From positions 1 to 6,937 of the forward strand of contig JAHWJJ010000250.1 of NCBI GenBank assembly GCA_019348475.1: a stretch of 6,937 nucleotides of DNA, written 5' to 3'. The translations under genes and the position numbers were made by a program. Source of the stretch: Gemmatimonadota bacterium. GTDB lineage: Bacteria; Gemmatimonadota; Gemmatimonadetes; Longimicrobiales; Longimicrobiaceae. The notes under the pieces are model-generated. The model ran no database searches. It had not been told where the DNA came from and saw only the letters and a program-made list of their open reading frames with translations. Below are positions 1 through 5,653 of the stretch, piece by piece (position 1 is the first letter of the stretch; each line of letters opens with the position of its first letter).

Positions 1-1139
1 CCCAGGACAAGCCGGCCTCCCGCCCCATTCGGCGGGCGGCCCCCGACCCGGAGGCGGGGCCGAACGCCCCCGGGCCGCGCGATGTGGTGGAGGAGGTCGG
101 ACGCGCCGCGAGGCAGCCGGCGGCGGCGGCGGGGCCGGCGACCGCGATGTTGCCGGAGCAGGGACGCGGGGGGGGGGCGCTTCCGGCCGCGCCGGGGAGG
201 GTGACCGTCTCCGCCGGCGGTGGCTCCGAACTCCTGCAGGCGCCGGAGAGGCGGCAGGATCCCGGCCTCTACGCCGAGATCATCCGCGCGGCGGAGGAGA
301 TCGGGTCATCCGCGGACCGGCGCGCGGTGCTGGCGCGCCTGCTCGCGAAGAGCGACCTGAGCCACGACAACGTGGTCGCCATCATCGCCGCGACGCGGAC
401 GATGGCATCCGACACGGACAAGCGCGCCGTGCTGGAGCACGCCGTCCGCCACCGCTCGTTCCGCGCAAACCCGCTGACGCACGTCTTTTACGACGCGCTG
501 CGCACCTTCACCTCTTCCACCGACCAGCGGGCGCTCCTGACGACGCTGCTTGAGGCGCGGCGGCTGGATTCCGCCTGCCTGGAGCTCATCTTCAAGCACC
601 TGCCGCGGCTGGGCAGCGTTACGGACCAGCGGGTGGTGCTGACCCACGCCGTCCGGACGCAGCGCATCCAGGGTCACGCGCGCGAGGCGTACCTGGCCGC
701 CGCCCGTGCGATGGATTCGGACACCGACCGCCGGGCAGCCCTTGCGGCCTTGATGGACCTGGACGACGCGCGCACCCCCGCGGCGCCTGCGTCGGCGCAG
801 CCGACCGGTACGTCCAGGCACACCCGGGAGGATGACGGCCAGCAGGTGTGGACCTCGGTTCACCACGTGGAGGGCACGCGCAACGGCGTGCCCGTCGCGG
901 TCGACATCGTGGTCACGGACGCGCTCTTCACGGGCGAGCGGTGGAACGTGCGCGGCTTTCGCCCGGGCGGCAGCCTGCTGGTGGAGGAGCGGGTCGGCGG
1001 CCGCACCCGGCGGGTCCAGGCCACCCGTGACGCCGCGGGGAACCTGGTCTGGTCGTACTGGGTGGATGGCCAGCCGCGCCCGTTCGATGCCGCCGCGCGC
1101 CGGTGGATGGAGAACGTGATCCGCGAATCGGCGGCGTAG
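1..1139 (+). CDS. 34-residue helical-repeat protein with C-terminal beta module; 5' end outside the window
   Basis: The reading frame is open from the left edge (first full codon at base 3) to TAG at 1137-1139. GTG at 84 and ATG at 147 lack a Shine-Dalgarno sequence, so the true start is probably upstream. Counting from GTG 84 as residue 1, residues 1-58 are a low-complexity Pro/Ala/Gly linker. Residues about 60-222 hold five helical repeats whose Ser-x-x-Asp-x-Arg cores begin at 75, 109, 144, 178 and 212, a period of 34-35. Residues about 254-351 form a beta-rich module with GGSLLVEER and WSYWVDGQPRPFDA, ending WMENVIRESAA. The same module occurs in the next gene. No membrane segment or catalytic motif is visible. 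I associate such modules with the C-terminal half of M56/BlaR1-type membrane metallopeptidases in Gemmatimonadota, so this may be the tail of one. That identity is inference, because no HExxH motif lies in the window. Confidence 0.75.
   Translation, partial: QDKPASRPIRRAAPDPEAGPNAPGPRDVVEEVGRAARQPAAAAGPATAMLPEQGRGGGALPAAPGRVTVSAGGGSELLQAPERRQDPGLYAEIIRAAEEIGSSADRRAVLARLLAKSDLSHDNVVAIIAATRTMASDTDKRAVLEHAVRHRSFRANPLTHVFYDALRTFTSSTDQRALLTTLLEARRLDSACLELIFKHLPRLGSVTDQRVVLTHAVRTQRIQGHAREAYLAAARAMDSDTDRRAALAALMDLDDARTPAAPASAQPTGTSRHTREDDGQQVWTSVHHVEGTRNGVPVAVDIVVTDALFTGERWNVRGFRPGGSLLVEERVGGRTRRVQATRDAAGNLVWSYWVDGQPRPFDAAARRWMENVIRESAA
168..177. repeat. Run of ten G inside the coding linker
   Basis: Ten consecutive G (168-177) encode Gly-Gly-Gly and the first base of the next codon in the low-complexity linker of the first gene. 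A (CGG)5 run lies just upstream at 118-132. All three + strand frames are open from base 1 through this tract, so a one- or two-base slip would change the N-terminal part without an immediate stop. Such tracts can be slippage hotspots or sequencing errors. Confidence 0.9.
261..755 (+). repeat. Five coding repeats of about 34 codons (SxTDxRAVL type)
   Basis: The cores are SSADRRAVL, SDTDKRAVL, SSTDQRALL, SVTDQRVVL and SDTDRRAAL. Each follows a helix such as YAEIIRAAEEIG or EAYLAAARAMD and is followed by a second helix and a short turn. The 34-residue spacing and the helix-turn-helix layout suggest an alpha-solenoid similar in geometry to TPR or HEAT arrays. The consensus is neither canonical TPR nor Sel1. 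Confidence 0.8.
936..1136 (+). other. Beta-rich module, copy 1 (C-terminal in its protein)
   Basis: This segment encodes roughly residues 285-351 of the first protein. It aligns by eye with residues about 57-127 of the next protein: GGSLLVEER with GGHLTIEER, then a TRRVQA or DRRIEF strand, then WSYWVDGQPRPFDAAARRW with VSYFVDGRERALDASGRAW, then VIRESA with AVRESG. The alternating hydrophobic pattern suggests a small beta sheet followed by a helix. The function is unknown. Confidence 0.75.
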
Positions 1140-1178
1140 CACCGGCCGGGCCTCGCGCAGGTCCTCTGCGAATCAAAG

Positions 1179-1194
1179 TGCTGAAATTTCACCA
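1179..1194. promoter_or_regulatory. Candidate operator, copy 1 (near-perfect 16-bp palindrome)
   Basis: TGCTGAAATTTCACCA differs by one base from the perfect palindrome at 2463-2478, and 15 consecutive bases (1177-1191) are identical to 2461-2475. It sits 26 bp before the ATG of the secreted repeat protein, where a bound repressor would block transcription of a short leader. I could not place a convincing -35/-10 pair around it. Confidence 0.6.
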
Positions 1195-1220
1195 TTCGCC
1201 CATCACCGGAACGAGGGGAC

Positions 1221-2351
1221 ATGAAGCTGACGAGCCGTATCGCACGCACGGTCGCCGTCGCGGCGGCGCTGGGAAGCGCCGCGCCGGCCGCGGCCCAGGA
1301 GCGCTCGCACATCACGCACAACAGCGAGACGCGGATCATCGACGACAACGGCAGCCGACGGCTGGAGATCCGCTCCAGCGGCGCGGTGGAGTTCAACGAC
1401 GCGGGCGACTGGGTGACGGCCGTCCCCGCCGGCGGGCACCTCACAATCGAGGAGCGCGGCCCCGGCAGCGACCGCCGCATCGAGTTCCGCCCCGGCGACC
1501 GCGGGCCGCGGGTGAGCTACTTCGTGGACGGGCGCGAGCGCGCGCTGGACGCATCCGGCCGTGCGTGGGCGCAGCGGCTGGTGCTGCACGCCGTGCGCGA
1601 GAGCGGGCTGGGCGCGGAGCGGCGCGTGGCGCGCATCCGTGCCCGCGGGGGCGTGGACGCCGTGCTGTCCGAGATCGGAGAGCTCGGGTCCGATGTGTCG
1701 CGGCGCTACTACTACCGCGCGCTCCTGGGCGGGCAGCCGCTGAGCGACCGGGAGTTCTCGCGGGTGATGGACGACGTGGGGCGGCGGATGCGCTCGGACG
1801 CGGAGACGCGGCTGGTGCTGACGTACGCGGTGGAGCGGGCGGGCGACGGGGCGCTGGCGGCGCTGCTGCGCGCGGCGGAGGGGATGCGCAGCGACCTGGA
1901 GACGCGGCTGGTGCTAAACCAGGTGTCGCGCCACCACCGCCTGGCCGACGCGGCCTCGCGCGAGGCCTTCTTCCGCGCCGTCGGTGGGATGCGCAGCGAC
2001 CTGGAGCGCCGGCTGGTGCTGACCGCCGTCGCGGACGCGCGGCTGGCGGAGGGCGCGTCGCGCGATGCCTTCTTCCGCGCCGTAGGCCAGATGGACAGTG
2101 ACCTGGAGCGGCGTCTGGTGCTGTCGCGGGTCCTGCGCGGCGAGGCGCCGGAGGCGACGGTGCTCGCCGCCATCCACTCCGCCGCGCAGATGAACTCCGA
2201 CCTGGAGAAGCGCCTGGTGCTCACGCGGGTGCCGTCCGCCCACCTGGCCCGGCCGCGCATCGCCGCCGCGTATCGCCGCGTGGCCGAAGCGATGCGCTCC
2301 GACGCCGAGCGCCGGCTCGCCCTGCGGCGCCTGGACGAGCGCCGCCGCTGA
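1221..2351 (+). CDS. Secreted 34-residue helical-repeat protein with N-terminal beta module
   Basis: This 376-residue protein starts at ATG 1221 behind a purine-rich GAGGGG (1213-1218). Residues 1-25 are a Sec signal peptide: basic Lys/Arg start, Ala-rich core, cleavage likely after AAA before Gln26. Residues about 45-129 are the beta-rich module shared with the upstream gene (GGHLTIEER, VSYFVDGRERALDA, AVRESG). From about 135 to the end there are seven helical repeats. Their Ser-Asp pairs lie at 157, 192, 224, 259, 293, 326 and 360, with core SD-L-E-x-R-L-V-L. No catalytic residues, lipobox or membrane anchor are seen, so a periplasmic or extracellular binding or scaffold role is the inference. 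It follows its paralogue by 81 bp and has its own candidate operator, so it may be transcribed separately. The repeats resemble the C-terminal region of M56/BlaR1-type proteins as I recall them, but this gene lacks the peptidase part. Confidence 0.9.
   Translation: MKLTSRIARTVAVAAALGSAAPAAAQERSHITHNSETRIIDDNGSRRLEIRSSGAVEFNDAGDWVTAVPAGGHLTIEERGPGSDRRIEFRPGDRGPRVSYFVDGRERALDASGRAWAQRLVLHAVRESGLGAERRVARIRARGGVDAVLSEIGELGSDVSRRYYYRALLGGQPLSDREFSRVMDDVGRRMRSDAETRLVLTYAVERAGDGALAALLRAAEGMRSDLETRLVLNQVSRHHRLADAASREAFFRAVGGMRSDLERRLVLTAVADARLAEGASRDAFFRAVGQMDSDLERRLVLSRVLRGEAPEATVLAAIHSAAQMNSDLEKRLVLTRVPSAHLARPRIAAAYRRVAEAMRSDAERRLALRRLDERRR
1383..1601 (+). other. Beta-rich module, copy 2 (N-terminal in its protein)
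   Basis: This encodes residues 55-127 of the secreted repeat protein and is homologous by eye to the module at 936-1136. Here it directly follows the signal peptide and a short strand-rich lead (ETRIIDDNGSRRLEIRSSG), and it precedes the repeat array instead of following it. Confidence 0.75.
1641..2336 (+). repeat. Seven coding repeats of 32-35 codons (SDLExRLVL type)
   Basis: Spacings between successive Ser-Asp pairs are 35, 32, 35, 34, 33 and 34 residues. Units 3 to 5 are the most alike; for example SREAFFRAVGGMRSDLERR and SRDAFFRAVGQMDSDLERR are nearly identical. This points to recent unit duplication within the gene. The first unit (GSDVSRRYYYRALL) is the most divergent. Confidence 0.85.
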
Positions 2352-2392
2352 GCGCCCGCGAAAGGGAGTGAGGCTCGACACGGAGGGCGCGG

Positions 2393-2408
2393 TGCTGAAA
2401 AATTAGCA
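2393..2408. promoter_or_regulatory. Candidate operator, copy 3 (degenerate)
   Basis: TGCTGAAAAATTAGCA keeps the left half-site TGCTGAAA and the outer AGCA of the right half-site. It differs from the perfect palindrome at three central-right positions. It lies 70 bp upstream of the perfect copy in the same leader. The downstream CATATTTG is the most AT-rich part of this region and could belong to a promoter, but no matching -35 element is clear. Confidence 0.4.
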
Positions 2409-2462
2409 TATTTGCGGTCGATGATGGATCGGCCGCGTCACGCCCGTCTTCGCGGGATGGAG

Positions 2463-2478
2463 TGCTGAAATTTCAGCA
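2463..2478. promoter_or_regulatory. Candidate operator, copy 2 (perfect 16-bp palindrome)
   Basis: TGCTGAAATTTCAGCA is a perfect dyad of two 8-bp half-sites with no spacer. It stands 90 bp before the ATG of the DUF5916 gene, in strongly GC-rich surroundings where such an AT-centred palindrome stands out. A near-identical site precedes the secreted repeat gene, so a shared dimeric regulator is inferred. The regulator itself is not encoded in the window. Confidence 0.65.
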
Positions 2479-2568
2479 ACGGCCGGTCGCCCGAGACACC
2501 GATCACCGAGACATCGTCCACCGGAGGCGAACGCCCCCGGGTCCCAAACACTTTTCCGGCAGACGCTG

Positions 2569-5223
2569 ATGACACGTACCCTTTCGGCCGCCGCGCTCGC
2601 GCTGATCCTTCCCGCCACGACCCTCGCGCAGACGCCGGCGCCAGCCGTGGCCCCCGCCGCGCGCAAGGAGATCCGCGCGGTGCGCATCGAGGGCCGCGCG
2701 CCCGCCGTGGACGGCCGCCTGGACGACGAGGCCTGGCGGGCCGCGCCCGTGCTCGCCGACTTCGTCCAGAAGCAGCCCGTGGAGGGCGCGGAGCCCACGG
2801 AGCGCACCGAGGTTCGCTTCGTCTACGACGACGCGGCGCTGTACGTGGCCGCGCGGATGTTCAAGAAGGACCCGGCCTCCATCCAGGCCCCGGTAAGCCG
2901 GCGCGACAACGGCAACCAGGCGGAGCACATCTGGATCTCGCTCGACACCTACCTGGACCGCCGCACCGCGTACAGCTTCGGCGTGACGGCGGCGGGTACG
3001 CGGCTGGACTGGTACCACGCGACCGACCGGGAAGACGACGTGGACCTGTCCTTCGACCCCGTCTGGCAGGCCGAGGTGCAGCGCGATTCGCTGGGATGGA
3101 CGGCGGAGATGCGCATCCCCTTCAGCCAGCTGCGCTTCAACGCGGGCGACGTGCAGACGTGGGGGCTGAACGTGGACCGCTGGAACCCGGCCACGCAGGA
3201 GGACGTGTTCTGGATCGCCGTCCCCACGCAGGAGCGCGCCTGGGCCTCGCGCTTCGGCACGCTGACCGGGATCGCGGGGATCCGCCCCAGCCGCCGCGCC
3301 GAGCTGCTGCCGTACGTCGCCAGCTCCGGCTCGTTCACCGCCAGCCCGGGCACCGGCAACCCGTTCGACGACGGCAGCAGCTTCGACGCGCGCGTGGGCG
3401 CGGATTTCAAGATGGGCGTGGGGCCCAACCTCACGCTGGAAGGGACCGTGAACCCCGACTTCGGCCAGGTGGAGGCGGACCCGGCGCAGGTGAACCTGTC
3501 GGCGTACGAGGCCTACTTCGACGAGCGGCGCCCGTTCTTCATCGAGGGGCGGCAGCTGCTGGCGGGAAGCGGCCCCGAGTACTTCTACTCGCGGCGCATC
3601 GGCTCCATCCCCGACCGCGCCTTTGCGCTCACCCCCGACGGCGACTTCGTGGACTGGCCGCGCAACAGCACCATCATGGGTGCCGCCAAGCTGACCGGCC
3701 GCCTGAACTCCGGCACCTCGGTCGGCGCGCTGGCGGCGGTCACGGACGAAGCGTCGGCGCGCGGCTTCGACGCGGCGGCACGCGAGTTCGGCACCGTGCT
3801 GGTGGCGCCGCGCACGGCGTACGCCGTGGGCCGTGTGCAGCAGGAGTTCGGCGCCAGCCAGTCCACCGCGGGCGTGCTGATGACGGCCGTGCGCCGCGAC
3901 ATGGACGCGGTGAGCCCGCTGGCGGAGCTGCTGCACCGCGACGCGCTGGCCGGGGGCGGCGACTGGAACCTGCGCTTCAAGGGCGGCGAGTACTCCGTCA
4001 GCGGGCACGCGGGGTTCAGCCACGTGGCGGGCGACTCGCTGGCGCTGCGCCGCACCCAGCGCTCCAGCGCGCACTACTTTCAGCGCCCCGACGCGGACCA
4101 CGTGGAGTACCGGACGCGCACCTCCCTCTCCGGGTACACGGGGCGCCTGGCGGTCGCACGCAACAGCGGCCGGCACTGGCTGTGGACGGCTTCGCTCAGC
4201 GGGCGTTCGCCAGGGTTCGAGATCAACGACGCGGGCTTCGCCGGCCGCGCGGACGAGGCGTTCGGCTACCTGAACCTGCGCTACCGCGAGACGCAGCCGG
4301 GAAGCGTTTTCCGCAACTACGACATCGGGCTGAGCAGCGAGAACACCTGGAACTTCGGCGGGACGCGCACCTTCAGCGCGGTGCGCACCGACATGCGCTT
4401 TACCTGGAAGAACTTCTGGCGGACGACGGTGATCGGGTGGATCGACCTCCCGTCGCAGAGCGACGCCCTCACCCGCGGGGGGCCGCTGGCGCGGACGGGG
4501 CAGGGGTGGCGCTTTACCCTCGCCGGCGGCAGCCCCACCTCGCGCCGGGCGCGGATGAGCGCGCAGACTTCCGAGGGCGGGGGCGAGGACGGTGCCGCGT
4601 ACCTGCTGTTCTACACCAGCTTCTCCGTGCGCCCCGGGCCGCGCTGGCAGGCCTCCATCGAGCCGCTGTGGAGGCGGATGACGGACCCGCGCCAGTTCGT
4701 GGGCTCTCTCCCCGGCGGCCCGGAGGCCACCTACAGCCGGCGCTACACTTTCGCCTCGGTGGACCAGTCCATCTTTTCCGCGGCCACGCGCGTGAACTAC
4801 CTGTTCACGCCCGACCTGTCGCTGGAGATGTACATGGAGCCGTTTGCCGCTAACGCGCGGTACGAGTCGTTCGGTCAGCTGCGCGCGCCCCGCAGCGGCG
4901 AGCTGGACGGGCTGGGCGAGGGGCGGCTGGTCACGCGCGGCGGCGAGCACTTCTTCGTCACGGATCGCGACGAGGACGGCGACGGGCAGCCGGACCAGGC
5001 ACGCATCGCCCAGGACTTCAACGTCCGCTCGTTCCGCTCAAACGCCGTGCTGCGCTGGGAGTGGCGGCCGGGGAGCACTATGTTCCTGGTGTGGCAGCGC
5101 GACCGCTACTCGCGCGAGATCTTTGGCCGCGACGTGGGCATCGGCGCCCTCACCGAGACCTTTGGCGGCCGCGGCGACAACTTCCTCGCGCTCCAGATGA
5201 CGTACGGGATCCCGGTGCGCTGA
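2569..5223 (+). CDS. CBM9-like / DUF5916 outer-membrane protein
   Basis: This is an 884-residue exported protein. ATG 2569 opens a clear Sec signal peptide (hydrophobic residues 5-19, likely cleavage after TLA before Gln21), which fixes the start even though no Shine-Dalgarno lies next to it; the nearest GGAGG is 42 bases away at 2523-2527. Residues about 40-225 match the carbohydrate-binding family 9-like fold: VDGRLDDEAWRAAP, FVYDDAALYVAARM, and WTAEMRIPFSQLRF. From about 240 to the end it matches DUF5916, with signature stretches NPDFGQVEADPAQVNL (295-310), ERRPFFIEG (319-327), FYSRRIG (339-345) and, near the C terminus, NVRSFRSNAVLRWEWRPGS. Alternating hydrophobic and aromatic strands and the barrel-like end (LALQMTYGIPVR) suggest an outer-membrane beta-barrel. 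An acidic DxDxDG loop at 799-809 may bind calcium. The family's biochemical role is not established; glycan or peptide handling at the surface is a guess. Confidence 0.93.
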   Translation: MTRTLSAAALALILPATTLAQTPAPAVAPAARKEIRAVRIEGRAPAVDGRLDDEAWRAAPVLADFVQKQPVEGAEPTERTEVRFVYDDAALYVAARMFKKDPASIQAPVSRRDNGNQAEHIWISLDTYLDRRTAYSFGVTAAGTRLDWYHATDREDDVDLSFDPVWQAEVQRDSLGWTAEMRIPFSQLRFNAGDVQTWGLNVDRWNPATQEDVFWIAVPTQERAWASRFGTLTGIAGIRPSRRAELLPYVASSGSFTASPGTGNPFDDGSSFDARVGADFKMGVGPNLTLEGTVNPDFGQVEADPAQVNLSAYEAYFDERRPFFIEGRQLLAGSGPEYFYSRRIGSIPDRAFALTPDGDFVDWPRNSTIMGAAKLTGRLNSGTSVGALAAVTDEASARGFDAAAREFGTVLVAPRTAYAVGRVQQEFGASQSTAGVLMTAVRRDMDAVSPLAELLHRDALAGGGDWNLRFKGGEYSVSGHAGFSHVAGDSLALRRTQRSSAHYFQRPDADHVEYRTRTSLSGYTGRLAVARNSGRHWLWTASLSGRSPGFEINDAGFAGRADEAFGYLNLRYRETQPGSVFRNYDIGLSSENTWNFGGTRTFSAVRTDMRFTWKNFWRTTVIGWIDLPSQSDALTRGGPLARTGQGWRFTLAGGSPTSRRARMSAQTSEGGGEDGAAYLLFYTSFSVRPGPRWQASIEPLWRRMTDPRQFVGSLPGGPEATYSRRYTFASVDQSIFSAATRVNYLFTPDLSLEMYMEPFAANARYESFGQLRAPRSGELDGLGEGRLVTRGGEHFFVTDRDEDGDGQPDQARIAQDFNVRSFRSNAVLRWEWRPGSTMFLVWQRDRYSREIFGRDVGIGALTETFGGRGDNFLALQMTYGIPVR

Positions 5224-5227
5224 ATCG

Positions 5228-5251
5228 GGCGCGCCTCCCCGAAGGCGCGCC
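5228..5251 (+). terminator. GC-rich hairpin after the DUF5916 gene, no T tract
   Basis: GGCGCGCCT and AGGCGCGCC form a perfect 9-bp stem around the loop CCCCGA, starting four bases after the TGA stop. No run of T follows, so it is not a classical intrinsic terminator. It may stabilise the 3' end of the mRNA or act with Rho. Confidence 0.55.
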
Positions 5252-5271
5252 ACAGCCGCTAGCCGCAGAGC

Positions 5272-5306
5272 AGGAGAGCCGGCCGACGAACTCGTCTGCC
5301 GGCTCT
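5272..5306 (+). promoter_or_regulatory. Hairpin / inverted repeat in the toxin leader, with AGGAG at its base
   Basis: AGAGCCGGC (5275-5283) and GCCGGCTCT (5298-5306) form a perfect 9-bp dyad, and GACG and CGTC can pair inside it after one mismatch. The right arm can also pair with GCAGAGC at 5265-5271. AGGAG (5272-5276) sits at the left foot. If 5277-5304 folds, AGGAG comes within nine bases of the toxin ATG at 5314, which otherwise has no ribosome binding site. As DNA, the same dyad could be the operator bound by the antitoxin. Confidence 0.5.
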
Positions 5307-5313
5307 GCGATGC

Positions 5314-5637
5314 ATGTTCGTGGAGATCGTCGAGTTCACGCGGAGGGTGGTAAGGCTCGGGCTGGAGGAAGACCTGCGAGAGCTGCAGAACCGCCTGGAG
5401 GCGGATCCCCGCGCGGGAGACCTGGACCCGGGAACGTGCGGCCTGCGGACGGTGCGGATGACGGATGCGGCCCACGGACAGGGAAAGCGAGGTGGCGCCA
5501 GGGTCCACTATCTCTTTGTGCCCAGCCCCCAGATCATTTACCTGGTGAACCTGTATCCGAAGCGCGAGCAGACCGCTCTTACGCCCGACCAGGAGCGGAT
5601 GCTGTGCAGGTTGGCCCGGTTGATCGCAACGGAGTAA
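5314..5637 (+). CDS. higB: HigB/RelE-family toxin (probable mRNA interferase)
   Basis: This 107-residue protein has the layout of HigB-2-like toxins in the RelE/ParE superfamily: the family-typical start MFVE..EFTRRV, a helical segment to about 30, DPRAGDLDPGTCGLRTVR (31-48), a basic strand GKRGGARVHY (57-66), and the C-terminal strand and helix NLYPKREQTALTPDQ (79-93). Members cleave ribosome-bound mRNA. Candidate catalytic basic residues are R48, K58, R59, R63 and K83, inferred from family position. The length is normal and no residue appears lost, so it is probably active. It lies 16 bp upstream of the antitoxin gene in the toxin-first order typical of hig modules. No Shine-Dalgarno is adjacent to ATG 5314; ATG 5310 is in another frame. 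Expression is probably repressed by the antitoxin. Confidence 0.88.
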   Translation: MFVEIVEFTRRVVRLGLEEDLRELQNRLEADPRAGDLDPGTCGLRTVRMTDAAHGQGKRGGARVHYLFVPSPQIIYLVNLYPKREQTALTPDQERMLCRLARLIATE

Positions 5638-5653
5638 GCCGAGGAGGAATGCC

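Noticed and set aside
38..61. GGCCCC/GGGGCC inverted repeat as a terminator at the left edge
   Set aside because: It has six base pairs with a 12-base loop, lies in an open coding frame and lacks a T tract. Such repeats are common in DNA this GC-rich.
84..86. GTG at 84 as the true start of the first gene
   Set aside because: There is no Shine-Dalgarno before it, the frame is open to the window edge, and the peptide upstream is the same Pro/Ala-type linker. A start outside the window is more likely.
1103..2101. 332-codon + strand frame over the secreted repeat gene
   Set aside because: It is in the wrong frame: the overlapping frame at 1221-2351 has a signal peptide and regular repeats, while this one is Arg/Gly low complexity.
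2352..2390. GCGCCC/GGGCGC inverted repeat after the secreted repeat gene
   Set aside because: It is only six base pairs with a 27-base loop and no T run, too weak to call a terminator.
2463..2478. Cra/FruR-type (LacI family) site
   Set aside because: The half-sites resemble GCTGAAA and TTTCAGC, but LacI-family sites usually have a central CG between the halves. This dyad lacks those two bases, so the geometry is wrong.
3096..4853. 585-codon + strand frame inside the DUF5916 gene
   Set aside because: It is a frame-shifted shadow of the real gene, with low-complexity Arg/Gly/Ala translation and no ribosome binding site.
2503..4950. 815-codon open frame on the minus strand
   Set aside because: It lies exactly antisense to the DUF5916 gene. 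Long antisense frames are expected where the third codon base is nearly always G or C. Its translation is Arg/Ala/Val-rich without domains.
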